The position numbers and the translations under genes were made by a program. 64,000 nucleotides of DNA. It comes from Agromyces humatus (GTDB taxonomy: Bacteria; Actinomycetota; Actinomycetes; Actinomycetales; Microbacteriaceae). Below, piece after piece: positions 30,953-38,494 of this stretch. The stretch is from the NCBI RefSeq assembly GCF_021228295.1, contig NZ_JAJQPD010000006.1:264580-328579 (forward strand), in the 5' to 3' direction. Numbering within the stretch: position 1 is the first letter of the stretch; every line of letters begins with the position of its first letter. The notes below the pieces were generated by a model. The model ran no database searches and was not told the DNA's origin. It saw only the letters and a list, made by a program, of their open reading frames with translations.

Positions 30953-30973
30953 TTCGAGTCATCCTGACTCGAA
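30953..30973. promoter_or_regulatory. Perfect 21-bp palindrome, candidate NrtR operator
   Basis: TTCGAGTCA-TCC-TGACTCGAA is a perfect inverted repeat with nine-base arms, ending four bases before the GGAGGTGA ribosome site of nrtR. NrtR proteins bind 21-bp palindromes and repress NAD genes; place, size and symmetry match that role. The exact motif was not compared with known NrtR sites. Confidence 0.75.
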
Positions 30974-30988
30974 GAATGGAGGTGACGG

Positions 30989-31693
30989 ATGCCGCATCAC
31001 GACGGCGCACCCGTGCGCCTCGCCGTCTCGACCGTGATCTTCGCCCTGCGTCCCGACCACACCGGGCTCCCCGTGCTCTGGACCCCGCTCGTGCGCCGTA
31101 CCGTCGAACCCCACCTCGGCCTCTGGGCACTGCCCGGCGGGTGGCTGCCACCCAATGAGGAGCTCGAGGCCGCGGCCGCCCGCACGCTGCGCGCCACGAC
31201 CGGCCTGGCTCCGAACTATCTCGAGCAGCTCTACACCTTCGGGGAGGTCGACCGCTCGCCCGACGCCCGCGTCGTCTCGGTCGTGTACTGGGCACTCGTG
31301 CAGAGCGATGAGGCCGCGCAGGCGACCGCGGGCCCGAATGTGCGCTGGGTCCCGGCCGACACGATGCCCGGGCTCGCGTTCGACCACAACCGCATCGTCG
31401 AGTACGCGTTGTGGCGCCTGCGCACGAAGGTCGAGTACGCCGAACTCGCGCACGCGCTCCTCGGTGCGACGTTCACCCTCGCCGAGCTCCGCGAGGTCTA
31501 CGAGGTGGTGCTCCAGCGCCGGCTCGATCCCGCCAACTTCCGGCGCACGATGATCGCGTCGGGCCGGCTGCGCGAGACCGGCGAGCACGTCTCCGGCGCA
31601 CCGCACCGACCACCCAAGCTCTACCGCTACGAGACCGCCGCATCGACGGCGCAGACCCGCGAACCGTTCATGAAAGAGAGGCCAGCATCATGA
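30989..31693 (+). CDS. nrtR: NrtR-type Nudix-related transcriptional regulator of NAD synthesis
   Basis: A 234-residue protein: N-terminal Nudix-like domain (about 1-140) and C-terminal winged helix (about 150-230, TFTLAELREVYEVVLQRRLD then NFRRTMIASGRL). The Nudix box is degenerate (the REx2EE core is replaced by ARTLRATTG), as in NrtR proteins that sense ADP-ribose without efficient hydrolysis. It heads nadABC with a four-base overlap into nadA and lies just after a perfect palindrome, so autoregulated repression of the NAD operon is likely. GGAGGTGA with proper spacing supports the ATG. Confidence 0.93.
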   Translation: MPHHDGAPVRLAVSTVIFALRPDHTGLPVLWTPLVRRTVEPHLGLWALPGGWLPPNEELEAAAARTLRATTGLAPNYLEQLYTFGEVDRSPDARVVSVVYWALVQSDEAAQATAGPNVRWVPADTMPGLAFDHNRIVEYALWRLRTKVEYAELAHALLGATFTLAELREVYEVVLQRRLDPANFRRTMIASGRLRETGEHVSGAPHRPPKLYRYETAASTAQTREPFMKERPAS

Positions 31694-33099
31694 ACCCCAC
31701 GATCGAGCAGACCCGAGCCGCGGCATCCGTCGACCGCACCATCCAGCTCATCGCCCAGGGCGCGACGACCGGCGAAGCGTGCACGCCCGACCTCGCGAAG
31801 GCGCCGTGGGAGTTCGACGCCGGCCCCGCGGGGTACGGCCCCGGGTCGTCGATGGGCGACGTGATCCCCACCGGTTCGCCGCGCCAGGGCGCCCTCCCAG
31901 AGGCATACCGCACCGCCTCGAACGATGACCTGCACGCGCGCATCCGCGCCGCGAAGGCGACGCTCGGCGACCGGGTCGTCGTGCTCGGCCACTTCTACCA
32001 GCGCGACGAGGTCATCGAGCACGCCGACTTCGTGGGCGACTCGTTCCAGCTCGCGAACGCCGCGCTCTCGCGGCCCGACGCCGAGGCGATCGTCTTCTGC
32101 GGCGTGCACTTCATGGCCGAGACCGCCGATCTGCTCTCGACCCCCGAGCAGTCCGTGATCCTGCCGAACCTCGCCGCGGGCTGCTCGATGGCCGACATGG
32201 CCGACGAGTCGAGCGTCGAGGAGTGCTGGGAGCAACTCGAGTCGGTCTACGGCGACCTCGCCGCGACCGACGCCGACGGCCGGGTGCCGGTCATCCCCGT
32301 CACCTACATGAACTCATCGGCGGCGCTCAAGGGCTTCGTCGGGCGGCACGGCGGCATCGTCTGCACCTCGTCGAACGCCAAGACGGTGCTCGAGTGGGCG
32401 TTCGAGCGTGGGCAGCGCGTGCTGTTCTTCCCCGACCAGCACCTCGGCCGCAACACGGCGAAGGCCATGGGCGTGCCGCTCTCGCAGATGCCGATGTGGA
32501 ATCCGCGTAGGGCGCTCGGCGGCAACTCCTCGTCAGATCTCGACGATGCCCGCGTCATCCTGTGGCACGGCTTCTGCTCGGTGCACAAGCGCTTCACGGT
32601 CGACCAGATCGCCGCCGCTCGCGAGTCGCACCCCGGCGTGCAGGTCATCGTGCACCCCGAGTGCCCGATGCCGGTCGTCGATGCAGCGGATGCCGCGGGG
32701 TCGACCGACTTCATCGTCAAGGCCATCCAGGCCGCGCCCGCCGGTTCGACCTTCGCGATCGGCACCGAGATCAACCTCGTGCAGCGGCTCGCGGCCGAGT
32801 ACCCGCAGCACGAGATCTTCTGCCTCGACCCCGTGGTGTGCCCGTGCTCGACGATGTACCGCATCCACCCCGGCTACCTCGCCTGGGTGCTCGAAGAGCT
32901 CGTCGGAGGTCGCGTCGTGAACCGGATCACCGTGCCGGCCGACGTCGCCGACCCCGCTCGGCTCGCCCTCGAGCGCATGCTCGCGGCCAAGCCCGCCCCC
33001 GTCGGTCGAGTGGCGCCGAACGCGCGAATCGAGACCCCCGACGCGGGTGTCGATACGCTCGCCGGCGCTCGCTTCTCGACCGACGAGTCCGGAGCCTGA
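31690..33099 (+). CDS. nadA: Quinolinate synthase A with repeat-derived tail
   Basis: A 469-residue 4Fe-4S enzyme that condenses iminoaspartate with dihydroxyacetone phosphate to quinolinate. Cluster cysteines are in FCGVHFMAE, RHGGIVCTSSNA or WHGFCSVHKRF, and VVCPCSTMYR; VHPECPMPV holds another conserved Cys. The ATG overlaps the nrtR stop. The core ends near residue 437; residues 438-465 are encoded by a palindromic genomic repeat (33001-33084), so the tail VGRVAPNARIETPDAG and onward is not ancestral NadA. Partner genes nadB, nadC and a cysteine desulfurase follow. Confidence 0.96.
   Translation: MNPTIEQTRAAASVDRTIQLIAQGATTGEACTPDLAKAPWEFDAGPAGYGPGSSMGDVIPTGSPRQGALPEAYRTASNDDLHARIRAAKATLGDRVVVLGHFYQRDEVIEHADFVGDSFQLANAALSRPDAEAIVFCGVHFMAETADLLSTPEQSVILPNLAAGCSMADMADESSVEECWEQLESVYGDLAATDADGRVPVIPVTYMNSSAALKGFVGRHGGIVCTSSNAKTVLEWAFERGQRVLFFPDQHLGRNTAKAMGVPLSQMPMWNPRRALGGNSSSDLDDARVILWHGFCSVHKRFTVDQIAAARESHPGVQVIVHPECPMPVVDAADAAGSTDFIVKAIQAAPAGSTFAIGTEINLVQRLAAEYPQHEIFCLDPVVCPCSTMYRIHPGYLAWVLEELVGGRVVNRITVPADVADPARLALERMLAAKPAPVGRVAPNARIETPDAGVDTLAGARFSTDESGA
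33001..33084. repeat. Palindromic repeat element inside the nadA 3' end
   Basis: The element opens with GTCGGTCGAG and closes with CTCGACCGAC (perfect 10-base ends). Its left half matches the tandem unit at the right end of the window (GTCGGTCGAGTAGCGACGAA then GTATCGAGACC) with few changes, and its right half is an inverted copy. It is in frame and encodes NadA residues 438-465 without a stop codon. Confidence 0.88.
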
Positions 33100-33100
33100 G

Positions 33101-34678
33101 ATGACCCGCGTGCTCGTCGTCGGCGGCGGCATCGGCGGCCTCTGGACCGCGGTGAAGGCGGCCGATGGCGGCTTCGACGTCGAGCTCGTCACGAAGACCG
33201 AGCTGGCCGAGACGAACACCCGCTACGCACAGGGCGGCATCGCCGCGGCGCTGTTCCCCGACGACTCGGCCGACCGGCACTTCGCCGACACGCTCGAGGC
33301 CGGGGCCGGGCTCGCCGACCCCGCCGCGGTTCGGGTGCTGTGCGACGAGGGCCCGGCGCGGGTGCGCGACCTGATCCGCTTCGGCGTCGAGTTCGACCGC
33401 GGCGAGTCGGGGCTCGAACGCGGCCTCGAGGCGGCGCACTCGCGCCCGCGCATCCTGCACGCGGGCGGCGATGCCACCGGCGCGGCGATCGAGTCGGCCC
33501 TCGTGGCGACCGTGCGGCGACGCGCGGTGCGCATCGCCGAACGCACGATGCTCGTCGACCTCGTCGTCGAGCACGGCACGGTCGTCGGCGCCCGGCTGCT
33601 CGACGAGCACGGCTCGATCACCGAGCATCGTGCCGACGCGGTCGTGCTCGCCACCGGCGGCAGTGGATGCCTCTACCGGCATACGACGAATCCCGCGGTC
33701 GCGACGGGAGACGGCGGGGCCGCCGCCTGGCGCGCCGGTGCTCAGGTCGCCGACCTCGAGTTCACCCAGTTCCACCCCACGGCGCTCGCGGCGCCCGGCA
33801 CCCCGCTCATCTCCGAGGCCGTGCGCGGCGAGGGTGCGGTGCTGCGCGACCGCGACGGCCGGCGCTTCATGCTCGACGTGCACCCCGACGCCGAGCTCGC
33901 CCCGCGCGACGTCGTCGCCCGCGCGGTCTGGCGGACGATGGCCGAGCAGGGCGGTGCCCCCGTGCTGCTCGACGCCACGGCACTCGGCGCCCGGTTCCTC
34001 GCCAGGCGGTTCCCCGGCCTCGACGCCGTCGTGCGCGGCGCGGGCTTCGACTGGTCGCGCGAGCCCGTTCCCATCACGCCGGCCGCGCACTACGCGATGG
34101 GCGGCGTGGTCACCGACCTCGACGGGCGCACGAGCCTGCCCGGGCTCTACGCCGTCGGCGAGACCGCCCGCACGGGCGTGCACGGCGCCAACCGGCTGGC
34201 CTCGAACTCCCTGCTCGAGGCAGCCGTCTTCGCCGACCGCGCGGCCCGGGCCCTCGTTGCGGGCCGCGCCCCTGCTCCGACCCTGTCTGCCGGATCAGGG
34301 GATTTGCGCCGACACGCCATACGCCGACCCGCCCACGACGGCGTGTCGCCAGAATCCCCTGATCGAGCAGACACCAGCATGAGCACCGTCGACCGCGAGC
34401 GGTTGCGGGAGCTGATGTGGGTGAGGGTCGGGCTCGAGCGCGACGCGGCGGGGCTCGCCGCGACATCCGCTCGCCTCGATGCCTGGCGGGCGCCCGACGT
34501 GCGCGACCGGCGCACCGCCGAGGATCGCAACCTGCTCGATCTCGCCCGGCTCACCGTCGCGGCCGCGATCGCGCGCCACGGGAGCGTGGGCGCGCACTTC
34601 CGAACGGATGACCCGGCCGAGGCCGCCTCGCCGGCGGCCCCCGCAGCATCCGTCGCACCCGAACTGGAGGCCGCCTGA
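33101..34678 (+). CDS. nadB: L-aspartate oxidase with in-frame repeat insertion
   Basis: A 525-residue FAD enzyme that oxidises aspartate to iminoaspartate for NadA. The FAD motif VLVVGGGIGGLWTAVKA is at the N-terminus; RYAQGGIAAAL, FTQFHPTAL and HGANRLASNSLLEAAVF mark the fumarate-reductase-like domains. Residues about 395-424 (SAGSGDLRRHAIRRPAHDG and onward) come from an 88-bp palindromic element placed between the FAD domain and the C-terminal helical domain. The ATG is one base after the nadA stop and the end overlaps nadC by one base. Confidence 0.96.
   Translation: MTRVLVVGGGIGGLWTAVKAADGGFDVELVTKTELAETNTRYAQGGIAAALFPDDSADRHFADTLEAGAGLADPAAVRVLCDEGPARVRDLIRFGVEFDRGESGLERGLEAAHSRPRILHAGGDATGAAIESALVATVRRRAVRIAERTMLVDLVVEHGTVVGARLLDEHGSITEHRADAVVLATGGSGCLYRHTTNPAVATGDGGAAAWRAGAQVADLEFTQFHPTALAAPGTPLISEAVRGEGAVLRDRDGRRFMLDVHPDAELAPRDVVARAVWRTMAEQGGAPVLLDATALGARFLARRFPGLDAVVRGAGFDWSREPVPITPAAHYAMGGVVTDLDGRTSLPGLYAVGETARTGVHGANRLASNSLLEAAVFADRAARALVAGRAPAPTLSAGSGDLRRHAIRRPAHDGVSPESPDRADTSMSTVDRERLRELMWVRVGLERDAAGLAATSARLDAWRAPDVRDRRTAEDRNLLDLARLTVAAAIARHGSVGAHFRTDDPAEAASPAAPAASVAPELEAA
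34285..34372. repeat. Palindromic element inserted in frame in nadB
   Basis: Ends are GTCTGC and GCAGAC. Further inside, GATCAGGGGATT pairs with AATCCCCTGATC and GACACGCC with GGCGTGTC, around a 21-base centre. It encodes a 30-residue linker in NadB and has no relation to the element in nadA, so two repeat families have entered adjacent genes of one operon. Confidence 0.88.
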
Positions 34679-35550
34679 TGACCGACGCCCGCGAGATCGA
34701 CCGCATCGTCGGCGCCGCACTCGACGAGGACGCGCCGTGGGGCGACCTCACCTCCGAGACGCTCATCCCGGCCGATGCGACCGCCACCGCACAGCTCGTC
34801 GCGCGCGAGGCCGGTGTGCTCAGCGGCGTCGACGTGTTCGCCGCGGCGTTCCGCCTCGTCGACCCGCGCATCGCGGTCGAGGCGCTCGCGCGCGACGGCG
34901 AGCCGTTCGAGGCCGGCGCGACCCTCGCCCGAGTCGAGGGTCCGGCCCGGGGCATCCTGCACGCCGAGCGCATCGGGCTGAACCTGCTGCAGCGCATGTC
35001 GGGCATCGCCACGCTGACGGCCTCCTACGTCGCCGCGGCAGCGGGCACGCGCGCCCGTATCGTCGATACCCGCAAGACCACGCCCGGTCTGCGCAGCCTC
35101 GAGCGGCAGGCCGTGCGCGACGGCGGCGGCCGCAACCACCGCCGGTCGCTCTCCGACGCGGTCATGGCGAAGGACAACCATCTCGCCGTGCTCACCGCGG
35201 GCGGGCAGGATCTCGCGACCGCCCTGCTCGCGGCGCGCGAGCGGATGCCCCACACGGCGCACCTCGAGGTCGAGGTCGATCGCCTCGACCAGGTCGAGGC
35301 GGTGCTCGCCGGCGGAGCCGACACGGTCATGCTCGACAACTTCGGCCTCGACGATCTGCGGCGCGGCGTCGAGCTCATCGCCGGCCGCGCGGTGGTCGAG
35401 GCGTCGGGCGGGGTCACCCTCGACACGGTCGGCGCGATCGCCGCGACCGGGGTCGACGTCATCTCGGTCGGCGCCCTCACGCACTCGGTTCGCTCGCTCG
35501 ACCTCGGGCTCGACGTCGTCGTCGAGGCGGAACCCGCGGGGCAGTCATGA
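34678..35550 (+). CDS. nadC: Nicotinate-nucleotide pyrophosphorylase (quinolinate PRTase)
   Basis: A 290-residue enzyme converting quinolinate and PRPP to nicotinate mononucleotide, the third de novo NAD step. Diagnostic stretches are EDAPWGDLTSETLIP, LLQRMSGIAT, VDTRKTTPGLR with RDGGGRNHR, and the C-terminal ASGGVTLDTV. Start overlaps nadB by one base (TGATG) and the stop overlaps the desulfurase by four (ATGA). Length is usual. Confidence 0.97.
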   Translation: MTDAREIDRIVGAALDEDAPWGDLTSETLIPADATATAQLVAREAGVLSGVDVFAAAFRLVDPRIAVEALARDGEPFEAGATLARVEGPARGILHAERIGLNLLQRMSGIATLTASYVAAAAGTRARIVDTRKTTPGLRSLERQAVRDGGGRNHRRSLSDAVMAKDNHLAVLTAGGQDLATALLAARERMPHTAHLEVEVDRLDQVEAVLAGGADTVMLDNFGLDDLRRGVELIAGRAVVEASGGVTLDTVGAIAATGVDVISVGALTHSVRSLDLGLDVVVEAEPAGQS

Positions 35551-36689
35551 TCTTCCTCGACCACGCCGCCACCACGCCCGTGCGCCGTGAGGCGCTCGAG
35601 GCGATGTGGCCCTACCTCTCGGGTGCGTTCGGCAACCCGTCGAGCAGTCACGGGCTCGGCGACGAGGCGGCGCGGGCGCTCGCGGCCGCCCGCGCCGCGG
35701 TCGCCGCCGTCGTCGGCCGCCGGCCCGGCGACGTCGTCTTCACCAGCGGCGGCACCGAGGCCGACAACCTCGCGGTGAAGGGCCTCTCGCTCGCGAACCC
35801 GCGCGGCCGCCACCTGGTCGTCTCGCCGATCGAGCACGAGGCGGTGCTCGAGTCGGCGGCGTACCTCGCGCGGGTGCACGGCTTCGAGGTGTCCGCGGTC
35901 GAGGTCGACGCGGGCGGAGTCGTGCGCCCCGAGGCGCTCGCCCAGGTCGTCCGGCCCGACACGACGCTCGTCTCGGTGCAGTTCGCGAACAACGAGATCG
36001 GCACGGTGCAGCCCGTCGCCGAGCTCGCCGCGATCGCCCGCGCTGCGGGCGCACTGATGCACACCGACGCGGTGCAGGCCGCGGGCTGGCTGCCGCTCTC
36101 GCTCGACGCGCTCGGCGTCGATGCGCTCTCGCTCGCCGGTCACAAGGTCGGTGCACCGAAGGGCACCGGCGCCCTCATCGTGCGCGGCCGGCTGCCCCTC
36201 GAACCGGTGCTGCACGGCGGCGGACAGGAGCGCGGCCGCCGCTCAGGCACCGAGAACGTGGCCGGTGCGGTGGCGTTCGCGACGGCGCTCCGCCTGGCAG
36301 AGAGCGAGCGAGCGGATGCCGCGACCCGCGTCGCGGCGCTCGGCGCGCGCCTGACGCAGTCGGTCGGCAACGGGGTGCCCGGCGCCACCCTCACCGGCGA
36401 TCCCGTCGACCGGCTGCCCGGCACCGTGTCGTTCGTCTTCCCCGGCACGAGCGGCGAGGCGGTGCTGCTCGAGCTCGAGCGCGACGGCGTCGTGTGCTCG
36501 AGCGGTTCGGCGTGCGCGGCGGGCAGCGACGAGCCCTCGCACGTGCTCACCGCCATCGGGATTCCGGCCGAACTCGCGCAGACCGCCGTGCGCTTCACGC
36601 TCGGCGCCGAGACCACCGCCGACGAGATCGACGCAGCAGGAGCATCCGTCGCCCGTGCGGTGTCGGCGGTGCGCGGTATCGTCGCCTGA
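35547..36689 (+). CDS. Cysteine desulfurase of the NAD operon
   Basis: A 380-residue NifS/IscS-like PLP enzyme that takes sulfur from cysteine. FLDHAATTPVR and FTSGGTEADNLAVKG are the family start, the PLP lysine is in LSLAGHKVGAPKG and the persulfide Cys in VCSSGSACAAG. Placed last in nrtR-nadABC and overlapping nadC, it most likely builds the 4Fe-4S cluster of NadA, as NadA-linked desulfurases do in other bacteria. It could also serve tRNA thiolation. Confidence 0.94.
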   Translation: MIFLDHAATTPVRREALEAMWPYLSGAFGNPSSSHGLGDEAARALAAARAAVAAVVGRRPGDVVFTSGGTEADNLAVKGLSLANPRGRHLVVSPIEHEAVLESAAYLARVHGFEVSAVEVDAGGVVRPEALAQVVRPDTTLVSVQFANNEIGTVQPVAELAAIARAAGALMHTDAVQAAGWLPLSLDALGVDALSLAGHKVGAPKGTGALIVRGRLPLEPVLHGGGQERGRRSGTENVAGAVAFATALRLAESERADAATRVAALGARLTQSVGNGVPGATLTGDPVDRLPGTVSFVFPGTSGEAVLLELERDGVVCSSGSACAAGSDEPSHVLTAIGIPAELAQTAVRFTLGAETTADEIDAAGASVARAVSAVRGIVA

Positions 36690-36851
36690 CGCGTTGCTGA
36701 AGCAGCGCCGCGATCCGCGAGATCCATGCATGCCGATGGAGCTCGCGATCTGGGAATACCGGGTCTCACGGCTCGGGTTGTCACATCTGTTCGACTGAAT
36801 CAGACACGCTTCCGGCGCAGCAGCGCGCCGACATCGATTGGACCCTCTTCC

Positions 36852-38414
36852 GTGACTGAACGCGCCCTTCCAGACCTCGAGCCACCGGGAATCGGCGAGC
36901 GTGGCATACCCGGTGACGGCATCGTCGACTCTCCGGCCGACGCCGCCGAGCAAGACGCGGCGGTGGTCGCTCACCAGCCCGACCACGGTGCCCGCAACAA
37001 CCGCGTCATCTGGCTGCTGCTCGGCGCCACGTTCGTCGTCTTCCTCAATGAGACGATCATGGGCGTCGCGATCCCGCACCTCGTCACCGACCTCGACATC
37101 ACGCTCTCACAGGCCCAGTGGCTCACCACCGCATTCATGCTCACGATGGCGGTCGTGATCCCGATCACGGGCTTCCTCCTGCAGCGCATCGCCACGCGAC
37201 CCGTGTTCATCACGGCGATGAGCCTGTTCTCGGCCGGCACCCTGCTGGCGGCGCTCGCGCCCGGCTTCGAGGTGCTGCTGCTCGCACGTGTCGTGCAAGC
37301 CACCGGCACCGCCATCATGATGCCGCTGCTCATGACGACCCTCATGACCTTGGTCGCACCGTCCGATCGGGGCCGGTTCATGGGTCGCGTCTCGATCGTG
37401 ATGTCGGTGGCCCCCGCGATCGGGCCGACGATCTCGGGCCTCATCCTGAGCTTCCTGTCGTGGCGGTACATGTTCTGGCTCGTGCTGCCGATCGCGCTCG
37501 TGATGCTCGTCATCGGCATCCGCCGCGTCGAGAACGTGAGCGAGACCCGCGTACTGCCCATCGACGTGTTCTCGGTCATCCTGTCGGCATTCGGCTTCGG
37601 CGGGCTCGTCTACGGCCTCAGCCTCGTGGGCGGCGTCGTCAGCGGGCGCTCGGCGCCCGACGCACCGGCCATGTGGATCGCACTCGCGATCGGCATCGTC
37701 GGCATCCTCGCGTTCGTCGGTCGGCAGTTGCTGCTGCAGCGCAGCGACCGGGCACTGCTCGACCTGCGCACGTTCCGCTCGCGCAACTTCTCGGTGTCGG
37801 TCGCGCTCATGGTCGTGATGATGGCCGCGCTGTTCGGCACCATCATCCTGCTGCCGATCTACCTGCAGAACGTGCTCGGGCTCGACCCGCTCTTCACCGG
37901 CCTGCTGCTGCTGCCGGGCGGGCTCATCATGGGCCTGTTCGGCCCCACCGTCGGCCGGCTCTACGACCGTTTCGGGCCAACGCCGCTGCTGGTGCCCGGC
38001 AGCATCGGGGTCGCCGCGGTGCTGTGGTCGCTCACCATGGTCACCGAGTACACCCCGCCCTACATGATCCTCGTCGCGCACGTCGTGATGTCGACCGCGC
38101 TCGCCTTCATGTTCACGCCGCTGTTCACGTCGGCGCTCGGGTCGGTCGAGCCGCGACTGTACTCGCACGGCTCAGCGATCGTCGGCACGGTGCAGCAGGT
38201 GGCCGGCGCAGCCGGAACCGCGTTGTTCATCACGGTCATGACCGCGCGCACCGCGACCGAGTCGGCTGCGGGAACCACCGCCCTGGCCGCCGAGGCGGCG
38301 GGCATCCGCACCGCGTTCCTCGTCGGCGCGATCCTCTCGATCTCGGCCATCGTCGGCGCGTTCCTCGTGCGCAAGCCAGCCGACATGTCGCACGACGCGC
38401 CAGTCGCTCACTAG
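36852..38414 (+). CDS. DHA2-type MFS multidrug exporter
   Basis: A 520-residue major facilitator of the EmrB/QacA type. A 57-residue acidic N-terminal tail precedes 13-14 predicted helices; the first is VIWLLLGATFVVFLNETIMG, followed by the typical SQAQWLTTAFML and RVVQATGTAIMMPLLM. It should expel drugs or toxic compounds using the proton gradient. GTG at 36852 is a tentative start; the ribosome site is weak and the conserved part begins at residue 57. The 162 bases before it contain TTGTCA at about 36779 but no clear promoter. Confidence 0.88.
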   Translation: MTERALPDLEPPGIGERGIPGDGIVDSPADAAEQDAAVVAHQPDHGARNNRVIWLLLGATFVVFLNETIMGVAIPHLVTDLDITLSQAQWLTTAFMLTMAVVIPITGFLLQRIATRPVFITAMSLFSAGTLLAALAPGFEVLLLARVVQATGTAIMMPLLMTTLMTLVAPSDRGRFMGRVSIVMSVAPAIGPTISGLILSFLSWRYMFWLVLPIALVMLVIGIRRVENVSETRVLPIDVFSVILSAFGFGGLVYGLSLVGGVVSGRSAPDAPAMWIALAIGIVGILAFVGRQLLLQRSDRALLDLRTFRSRNFSVSVALMVVMMAALFGTIILLPIYLQNVLGLDPLFTGLLLLPGGLIMGLFGPTVGRLYDRFGPTPLLVPGSIGVAAVLWSLTMVTEYTPPYMILVAHVVMSTALAFMFTPLFTSALGSVEPRLYSHGSAIVGTVQQVAGAAGTALFITVMTARTATESAAGTTALAAEAAGIRTAFLVGAILSISAIVGAFLVRKPADMSHDAPVAH

Positions 38415-38431
38415 TCCGCAGCGCGGATGAC

Positions 38432-38464
38432 CGAGGGCGAGGGAGCACTGCTCCCTCGTCCTCG
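38432..38464. terminator. Bidirectional terminator between MFS and VWA genes
   Basis: CGAGGGCGAGGGAGCA and TGCTCCCTCGTCCTCG form a near-perfect 16-bp stem with a one-base centre. It lies 18 bases after the exporter stop and 31 before the convergent VWA stop, so it can end both transcripts. Confidence 0.75.
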
Positions 38465-38494
38465 ATCATCTTGGTGAGCGGTCGGCCCGTGGAC

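Noticed and set aside
30943..30973. GGTTCGAGTC resembling a tRNA T-loop
   Set aside because: The five-base T stem cannot form and no cloverleaf fits upstream; the sequence is explained by the 21-bp palindrome.
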